Source: Vreelandella lionensis
GTDB lineage: Bacteria > Pseudomonadota > Gammaproteobacteria > Pseudomonadales > Halomonadaceae
Direction of reading: 5' to 3'
DNA length: 64,000 nucleotides
Assembly: GCF_002087295.1 (NCBI RefSeq)
Contig: NZ_MWVI01000097.1
Span: forward strand, 62,001-126,000
This document shows positions 58,038 through 64,000 of this stretch, piece after piece (positions within the stretch are counted from its first letter, which is position 1; each line of letters opens with the position of its first letter). The position numbers and the translations under genes are program-made. The notes under the pieces are model-generated. The model did not search any database. It worked only from the letters and a program-made list of their open reading frames with translations, and had not been told where the DNA came from.

Positions 58038-59339
58038 TTAGAATTCTTCCCACTCTTCGGTCAGCGCTTGTGTTTTCGTGGCCGGTAGTCGCTGCGTTGT
58101 CGTTGGCGAGTGCGAAGGGGCGCTGATTACACGTTTTTGTGTGTCGGGCTGCCCACCACCTGCTACACGGAACCGTTCCACGGCTTCACGCAGGCGTGCT
58201 GCCTCGCTCTCTAGCTCATTGGCGCTACGCGCGGCTTGCTGCACCAGCTGAGCATTCTGCTGAACGACTTGATCCATTTGCGCAACCGCTTGGTTAACTT
58301 GGCCAATACCGTTGCTCTGCTCTTCCGAAGCGGAGGCAATCTCATCCATGATGTCGCTAACGCGCTGTACCGCCGCGACGAGATCCTGCATGGTTTGGCC
58401 CGCCTGGTTCACGCGATGTGTACCAGCGTCTACTTTACCGAGCGACGCATCAATCAGCGTACGAATCTCTTTGGCAGCATTGGCACTGCGGCTGGCAAGG
58501 CTGCGAACTTCTTGTGCTACCACGGCAAAGCCCTTGCCATGCTCGCCCGCACGCGCCGCCTCTACAGAAGCGTTAAGCGCTAAGATATTGGTTTGGAAAG
58601 CGATATTGTCGATCAGGGTGATAATGTCAGCGACTTGATGAGAACTGGCGCTAATCTCCTGCATGATCTCAACAATGTTACTGACTTCTTCCCCACTGCG
58701 ACGCGCCGTGAGCGTGGCATCACCTGCAAGCTGGCTCGCTTGGAGGGCATTATCGGCATTGTGACTTACAGTAGAAGCTAGCTGCTCCATGCTGGACGCC
58801 GTCTCTTCTAGCGATGAAGCCTGCTGTTCTGTGCGAGAGGAGAGGTCGTTGTTGCCGCTGGCAATGTGTTGGGAGCGCTCAAAAATCGTGGTGCCGCTAC
58901 GCCTGACCACGCCAACAGTTTCCGACAAGGAACCTTGCATATGGGCCATCGCGCTATAGAGCTTGCCGATCTCATTGTTGCCAGGTGACTGGATCTGCTG
59001 ATTGAGGTCACCCTGCGCCATGCGCTCAAAATAGCCGACCAGCCGATCCAGCGGGCGCAGTACGTCGGCCATGACGCCCCACACCACTACCACTACCGTT
59101 AAAACGGTCATGGCCACAACGCCGATCAATACCCAGCGGATGCGGGTGGCAAAGGAAGTAAAGGCCAACTGCTGGGCTTGTGGGTCGCTGGCACTTTGTA
59201 CAATGGTCGCCCCGTGATGCCGCGCATACAGACCGATACCACAGGCAATGAGCACCAGCAGCGAGAAGGTGGCCCATACTAGCCCCCAACTCAGACGGAC
59301 GGTCATATTACTCATCAGTTGACGTACTAGCTGTGTCAC
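58038..59339 (-). CDS. methyl-accepting chemotaxis protein 3
   Basis: About 433 residues, intact. GTG 59339 lies six bases after GGAG; in-frame starts at 59357 or the later ATG (MSNMTVRLSWGLVW) are alternatives. First helix GLVWATFSLLVLIACGIGLY, a very short periplasmic loop of about 35 residues (ARHHGATIVQSASDPQAQQL), second helix WVLIGVVAMTVLTVVVVVWG, HAMP, signalling domain ([20 protein letters not shown]) and tail EEWEEF. The small outer loop cannot hold a usual ligand-binding domain, so it may sense cell-internal or membrane state, or act with another receptor. Confidence 0.95.
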   Translation of the reverse strand: MTQLVRQLMSNMTVRLSWGLVWATFSLLVLIACGIGLYARHHGATIVQSASDPQAQQLAFTSFATRIRWVLIGVVAMTVLTVVVVVWGVMADVLRPLDRLVGYFERMAQGDLNQQIQSPGNNEIGKLYSAMAHMQGSLSETVGVVRRSGTTIFERSQHIASGNNDLSSRTEQQASSLEETASSMEQLASTVSHNADNALQASQLAGDATLTARRSGEEVSNIVEIMQEISASSHQVADIITLIDNIAFQTNILALNASVEAARAGEHGKGFAVVAQEVRSLASRSANAAKEIRTLIDASLGKVDAGTHRVNQAGQTMQDLVAAVQRVSDIMDEIASASEEQSNGIGQVNQAVAQMDQVVQQNAQLVQQAARSANELESEAARLREAVERFRVAGGGQPDTQKRVISAPSHSPTTTQRLPATKTQALTEEWEEF

Positions 59340-59447
59340 ACGCATTTCTCCAAACACAACCGTACTAGCCAGCGCTATCCATCGCGCCAGAGTGGGTTGT
59401 TTTTTGGCTCAAGATGGGCACGCCTCCCTGTGCCCCGTGGCAGGTCG

Positions 59448-59948
59448 TTAGCGGTTACTGGTGCTATCTACCAGCGCCATCTCTTCGCTCGTCAGCAGCT
59501 TATCGATATCGACCAGCACCAGCATTCGGTCAACCAGGCTACCGAGGCCACTTAGGAAATCAGAGGAGAGCGTTACGCCAAACTCTGGCGCAGGCTTGAT
59601 TTGATCCGGCGTCAAGGTCATTACGTCAGAAACGCCATCTACCACGATACCTCCGATACGATCTGCCACGTTGACGACGATCACCACAGTTTGCCCACCG
59701 TACTCAACGTTATCCAGGTGAAACTTAATGCGCAGATCCACAATCGGCACGATCACGCCACGCAGGTTCGTTACTCCCTTAATGAAGTCGGGTGCATTCG
59801 CAATACGTGTGACGTTTTCGTAACCACGAATTTCCTGCACCTTTAAGATATCAATGCCGTACTCTTCATCACCTAAAGAGAACACCAGGAACTCGCGATT
59901 TTCCGCTTCTGCTGCGGCTAGCACCGCCTCATTAGTTGCTTGACTCAT
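59448..59948 (-). CDS. cheW: chemotaxis coupling protein CheW
   Basis: 166 residues, intact. Two SH3-like beta barrels: [58 protein letters not shown] (NLRG motif) and the [18 protein letters not shown] region. Links receptors to CheA. Lies 39 bases downstream of cheA and upstream of receptor 3. Confidence 0.97.
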   Translation of the reverse strand: MSQATNEAVLAAAEAENREFLVFSLGDEEYGIDILKVQEIRGYENVTRIANAPDFIKGVTNLRGVIVPIVDLRIKFHLDNVEYGGQTVVIVVNVADRIGGIVVDGVSDVMTLTPDQIKPAPEFGVTLSSDFLSGLGSLVDRMLVLVDIDKLLTSEEMALVDSTSNR

Positions 59949-59987
59949 GACGGCTCAGCCTCCTTGTAATAAGAGAGATCTGGTTGG

Positions 59988-62051
59988 TTAGCGGCTGTTT
60001 CCTGCTTCTTTTTTGGCACGGCTTAAGCGATGCAAGCCTGTGATATCCAGAATTAACGCAACACTGCCATCTCCCAAGATGGTAGCGGCCGATACCCCGG
60101 GCACTTTGCGGTAATTATCTTCGAGGTTTTTAACCACGACATGTTGCTGGCCAATCAATTCATCGACCAGCATGGCATAGCGACGCCCTTCGCCCTGCAC
60201 AATTACAGCGATGCGCTTAGTCGGGGTCCGTAATGGCGCTCTCCACATCGAGCACTTCATGAATGGCTATTACGGGCAGGTACTCATCGCGTACTTTTAG
60301 TACCACGTCGTCCCCTGCCATGGCATACATATCGCCTTTGGCGGGCTGCAGTGACTCAAGTACGGTAGAGAGCGGCAGAATAAAGGTTTCCTTTCCGACT
60401 TTAATCGACATACCGTCGAGAATTGCCAGAGTTAGCGGCAGCACGATACGTGTATTAGTGCCTTCACCTTTTTTCGACTGGATCTCAACCCGGCCGCCCA
60501 TGCCTTGAATATTCCGTTTGACAACATCCATGCCCACGCCACGTCCAGAGACATCGGTAACCTCTTTGGCAGTCGAGAAACCGGGGGCAAAAATCAGTTG
60601 AAAAACATCTTCATCCGACATGGTATCGGAGACGTTAAGACCATTCTCGCGGGCTTTCGCTAGCAGGCGATCACGATCCATTCCGGCGCCGTCATCACGC
60701 ACTTCAATCAAATATTGCCACCTTGATGCCGGGCAGACAGAACTAACTTACCCGTACGCGGCTTGCCCAGGGCTTCACGCTCGTCGGGCATTTCAACACC
60801 GTGGTCCAGACTATTACGCACCAAGTGCGTTAGTGGGTCGTTGATACGCTCGACCAAGCTTTTATCAAGCTCTGTGGATTTACCTTCGGTGATCAGTTCA
60901 ATCTCTTTGCCTAGTTTGCCAGCGGTATCACGAACTACACGCGGAAAACGGCTAAATACGAACTCCATGGGGATAATGCGAATCGACATGACCGCTTCCT
61001 GAAGATCGCGGGCATTACGCTGCAATAGGCTCATGCCATTCTGTAGCGAACTGTTGCCGACCGACTGGTCGCCAAGATCACTCACTGTTTGGTCCAGCAT
61101 CGACTGAGTGATGATCAGCTCGCCCACCAAGTTAATAATCTGGTCGACCTTATCCACGGACACCCGAATAGAGGAGGACTCTGCTGCTGCCTTTTTCGGA
61201 GCCGCCTTCCCTGGTTTACTGCTAGCAGGCGTCTTACTGGCGTGTGCTGTTTTCGGCCACTGGCGCGGCTGGCTTCGCTTCTGCCGCAGAGGGCTCAGCC
61301 GGTGCGCTGGGTACAGGTGTTGCGGGCTCTGCTGCCGAAGCAGCCTCCTCCGCCGCTACCGTGGTGATTTCAATTTGTTTTGGCTCAATAATGAAGCACA
61401 TTACGGCTTCAATATCATCGGCGCTGACGCCCCCTTTTAGGGTGACCTCATAACGCTTTTCATCCCCCGACTGGGATTGAATATCGCCTAGCTGCTCTAA
61501 CTCTTCTACCAGCAGCCCACGATCTTTATCGCCCACATTGAGAAGCGCCACTTTGAGGGTATGCTCGCTGGAGCTAGCGGCTGCCGATGCTTCTTTGTCG
61601 TCCTCTGCAGGCGCTGATTTTTGAGGGGCCGGTGCCGCCGCAGGGGCATCAAGTGTTTTGCCAATCTCTTCTTAGGGCAATTTGCTGCAGCGTTTGGCAG
61701 ATACGCTCATACGCTTCTTGATTGGGTTCTTCCTCGTTGCGATAGGCATCGAGTTGCTCGTGCATGATGTCTTTGGCCTCTAAAAAGGTATCCACGAGGT
61801 CAGCACGCAGGGTGAGTTCCCCTTTGCGCGCGTGATCCAGCAGGTTTTCGAAAATATGCGTGGTTTTTTGTAGCACGCTAAAACCGAAGGTTCCTGCGCC
61901 ACCTTTGATAGAGTGGGCTGCGCCGGAAGATAGCGTTCAACTGCTCGCTATCCGGATCATCGACATCCAGTTCCAATAAGTGCTGCTCCATATCAGCGAG
62001 CAGATCTTCAGCCTCTTCAAAAAAGGTGTCAAAAAAATCCGCTATATCCAT
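59988..62051 (-). CDS. cheA: chemotaxis histidine kinase CheA (at least five frameshifts)
   Basis: ATG 62051 with GGAG (MDIADFFDTFFEEAEDLLAD). P1: AHSIKGGAGTFGF with the phospho-acceptor His. P2-like region after an Ala/Pro-rich linker (GLLVEELEQLGDIQS). P3 dimerisation: VDKVDQIINLVGELI. P4 kinase: HLVRNSLDHGVEMPDERE (N box), VRDDGAGMDRDRLL (G1), FSTAKEVTDVSGRGVGMDVV (F/G2). P5 CheW-like: AVIVQGEGRRYAMLVDELIG. The pieces lie in different frames with breaks near 61923, 61673, 61242, 60714 and 60226; each is repaired by one base. About 687 residues when joined. Every domain is conserved, so errors are more likely than loss. Confidence 0.93.
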
Positions 62052-62096
62052 GCACCGCTCCACGTGAACGTCATATTTTTTTGTGACAAGCCGCGC

Positions 62097-63017
62097 TTAC
62101 TGGTCGTCGTTGGCTTGTGGGGTGTTTTGTGGCACTAGCACTTCCGGTACCTCTTCCTCAGAAAACTGAGCATCAGGCGCTAGAATACCAGGGTTACGAA
62201 TGGCTTCGGCAATTTCAGGTAAAAACACAACCACCTCAATACGTCGATGAACCGGATCAGTTGGCGCAGTGTCAGCCAACAACACACGATCAGCAAAGCC
62301 CGATACGCGCAACAATTGATCTGGATCAAGCCCGCCGGCAACAAGCTCTCGGCGCGAGGCGTTCGCTCGATCATTTGAGAGCTCCCAGTTGCTGTAGCCA
62401 CGATATCCTCCAGCATACGGCACACTATCAGTATGCCCACTAATACTTAAATCGTTAGGCAACTCATTGAGAAGAGGAGCTATGGTGCGTAGCAAACTAC
62501 GCATATAGGGAGCGACCTGATCACTACCAAGCTCAAACATGGGTCGCTGCTCGGTATCCAAGAGTTGGATCCGTAACCCTTCACGGGTTAGATCAAAACG
62601 CATTTGGTTACGTAGTTCACGCAACTCGGGGTCGCGCTCAATCGCACGTTCAATGCGCTCCTGCAAATCATTAAAGAAGCGCCGTTCTTGAGCACTAGGG
62701 CGTGTATGCTGCATTACATCAATACGAGCGCGTTCACCATCACTATGAGTAGGATCAGGGCCACCACCAGGAATCACGCTGGTACTACTTGACATGTCGC
62801 CGCCTGTAATTGCAGTAGCCAGGGGCGTACTGAAATCCTCCGCCACACCTCGGCGGGTCCCTTCGCTGGAGACACTCAAAATCCACATCACTAGGAATAG
62901 CGCCATCAACGCGGTCATAAAATCCGCTAGGGCAATCTTCCAAGCTCCCCCGTGGTGAGCATGGACGACTTTTTTACGCCGAATAATGATCGGACGCTTA
63001 TCCCCACCCTTTCTCAT
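62097..63017 (-). CDS. motB: flagellar motor stator protein MotB
   Basis: 306 residues, intact. Basic N-terminus (KRPIIIRRKKVVHAHHGGAW), single helix with the proton-binding Asp: ALADFMTALMALFLVMWILS. Periplasmic linker, then OmpA-like peptidoglycan-binding domain (DLSISGHTDSVPYAGGYRG, SNWELSNDRANASRREL, RVSGFADRVLLA, HRRIEVVVFLP). The ATG overlaps the motA stop (ATGA, 63014-63017). 45 bases before cheA, the motAB-cheAW order of enterobacteria. Confidence 0.97.
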   Translation of the reverse strand: MRKGGDKRPIIIRRKKVVHAHHGGAWKIALADFMTALMALFLVMWILSVSSEGTRRGVAEDFSTPLATAITGGDMSSSTSVIPGGGPDPTHSDGERARIDVMQHTRPSAQERRFFNDLQERIERAIERDPELRELRNQMRFDLTREGLRIQLLDTEQRPMFELGSDQVAPYMRSLLRTIAPLLNELPNDLSISGHTDSVPYAGGYRGYSNWELSNDRANASRRELVAGGLDPDQLLRVSGFADRVLLADTAPTDPVHRRIEVVVFLPEIAEAIRNPGILAPDAQFSEEEVPEVLVPQNTPQANDDQ

Positions 63018-63883
63018 GCACTACCGCCTTTTTTGGCGTCACGAACGTACTCTTCAAGCTCAGTGAAACTGGGACGCTCTGCGGTATGCAGTGCCTTGCG
63101 ACCAAACTCAACAGCTAATTGAGGCGCATAACCGTGCAAGCTTGCTAGTAAGGTGACGCGGATACACTGCAACATTTTTTCTGCTTCTTTTGCTTGTCGC
63201 TCGGCGTAGCTGGCCACTGGACTTATAAACCCGTACCCCAACAAAATGCCTAAAAAGGTACCTACTAGCGCTCGCGCAATCATTTCACCCATCTGAGCGG
63301 GTGTGGCATCAGCGTAGGTCAAAGCCTTAATTACCCCCATAACAGCAGCAACGATACCGAATGCAGGCATCGCATCCCCCACTTTAGAGATCGCATCAAC
63401 TGGAATATGAGCTTCCTGTTCGAATGCCTCGATTTCATGCAGCATAAGCTCATCAATTTCCATTGGCTCCATGCCGCCACTGACCATGAGGCGCAAATAG
63501 TCAGTTAAGAAATCCATGATGTGTGGGTCCGCCAGCACGGTTGGGTGCTCTTGAAATAAAGGACTCTCTTGAGGGTTATCGATATCGCGCTCAATCCCTA
63601 GCATACCCTCACGGCGCACCTTGGAAAGAATCTTGTACTGCAATGCCATTCGCTCCATGTACAGCGCTTTATTATATTTTTTGGTTCGCTTGAGCTTGGG
63701 CAGTATCTTAAAAGTAGCTTTAATGGCTTTACCATTATTGGCAGCAATAAAAGCACCGACCCCTGCGCCGCCAATCATGAGCAACTCCGTGGGCTGATAC
63801 AGCGGCCCCAAGCTACCACCTGCTAACACATACCCGCCAAATACAGATAGCAGTACGACGACATAACCTAAGGGAATCAGCAC
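63014..63883 (-). CDS. motA: flagellar motor stator protein MotA
   Basis: 289 residues, intact; GTG 63883 (MLIPLGYVVVLLSVFGGYVL) with AAGGA eight bases upstream. Four membrane segments; the conserved VGDAMPAFGIVAAVMGVIKA contains the proline next to segment 3, and GTFLGILLGYGFISPVAS is segment 4. The loop has charged residues for FliG (KVRREGMLGIERDIDNPQES). MotA type with a long loop, clearly distinct from the second stator at 42443-43324. First gene of the motAB-cheA-cheW run. Confidence 0.97.
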   Translation of the reverse strand: MLIPLGYVVVLLSVFGGYVLAGGSLGPLYQPTELLMIGGAGVGAFIAANNGKAIKATFKILPKLKRTKKYNKALYMERMALQYKILSKVRREGMLGIERDIDNPQESPLFQEHPTVLADPHIMDFLTDYLRLMVSGGMEPMEIDELMLHEIEAFEQEAHIPVDAISKVGDAMPAFGIVAAVMGVIKALTYADATPAQMGEMIARALVGTFLGILLGYGFISPVASYAERQAKEAEKMLQCIRVTLLASLHGYAPQLAVEFGRKALHTAERPSFTELEEYVRDAKKGGSA

Positions 63884-63910
63884 AAGCAGTGTCCTTGCGA
63901 TATCAGTTTT

Positions 63911-63918
63911 TTATCGAC
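63911..63918 (-). promoter_or_regulatory. possible sigma-28 -10 box upstream of motA
   Basis: GTCGATAA on the minus strand matches seven of eight bases of the sigma-28 -10 consensus GCCGATAA and lies 27 bases before the motA start. The -35 stretch at the right distance (GAAGAAAT) fits TAAAGTTT poorly, so this is only a candidate. The rest of 63884-64000 shows no gene. Confidence 0.35.
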
Positions 63919-64000
63919 GAAGCCACACCCATTTCTTCACCAAGAAGGCATGAGCAGCTCCACCCCAAGTGCAACTTAGCAATATCATACTAAGGCGCAT

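Overview
The window looks like a chromosomal segment of a moderately GC-rich gammaproteobacterium of the Halomonas type (Halomonadaceae). Grounds: the order coaX-birA next to tRNA Tyr-Gly-Thr ... tRNA-Trp-secE-nusG-rplKAJL-rpoB and ssb-MFS-uvrA as in pseudomonads, the split class II ribonucleotide reductase, and a long chemotaxis/flagellar block. This is an inference from protein sequence and gene order; no database was searched.

Layout: 1-8616 (minus strand) is the transcription/translation locus: rpoB (5' part only), rplL, rplJ, rplA, rplK, nusG, secE, four tRNAs, coaX and birA. 8780-16139 carries typA, a small membrane protein, an Lgt-like/TlpA fusion, rapA and a YfcH-type epimerase. 16260-24485 (plus) is a tightly coupled light/photo-oxidative stress and membrane-lipid cluster: MerR regulator, photolyase, NTF2-like, SDR, FAD oxidoreductase, DUF1365, CFA-type methyltransferase and DUF2878, preceded by TTGTACAA motifs and the remnant of another FAD oxidoreductase. 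24486-39802 holds a GGDEF-EAL protein, fabA-fabB, a badly broken plsC, an RmlD-like protein, ssb, an MFS exporter, uvrA, a Crp/Fnr regulator, nrdJb-nrdJa and a periplasmic protein. 39774-63883 (minus) is a motility block: motA-motB-cheA-cheW-three chemoreceptors with cheR and cheB-cheY-cheZ-flhB-flhA-flhF-two unknown genes-flhE-like-fliA-second stator pair-phytochrome-like diguanylate cyclase.

How the genes work together: the motility block encodes a nearly complete CheA/W/Y/Z/B/R pathway, three receptors ending in the same EEWEEF tail, two stator sets, the export gate FlhA/FlhB, FlhF and sigma-28. No FlhG is seen where it usually lies; two unrecognised small genes sit there. A phytochrome-like diguanylate cyclase without a visible chromophore ligand ends the block and links it to c-di-GMP.

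Sequence quality is the main caveat. About forty apparent single-base indels, and three isolated in-frame stop codons, interrupt otherwise well-conserved genes, including essential ones (rplA, rplL, rplJ, fabA, birA, nrdJ, cheA). One tRNA lacks a base in its anticodon stem. I read most of these as sequence errors rather than biology. I give each gene its full extent and note the lesions; the few places where loss may be real (plsC, the FAD oxidoreductase remnant, absent tuf and flhG) are listed as findings.
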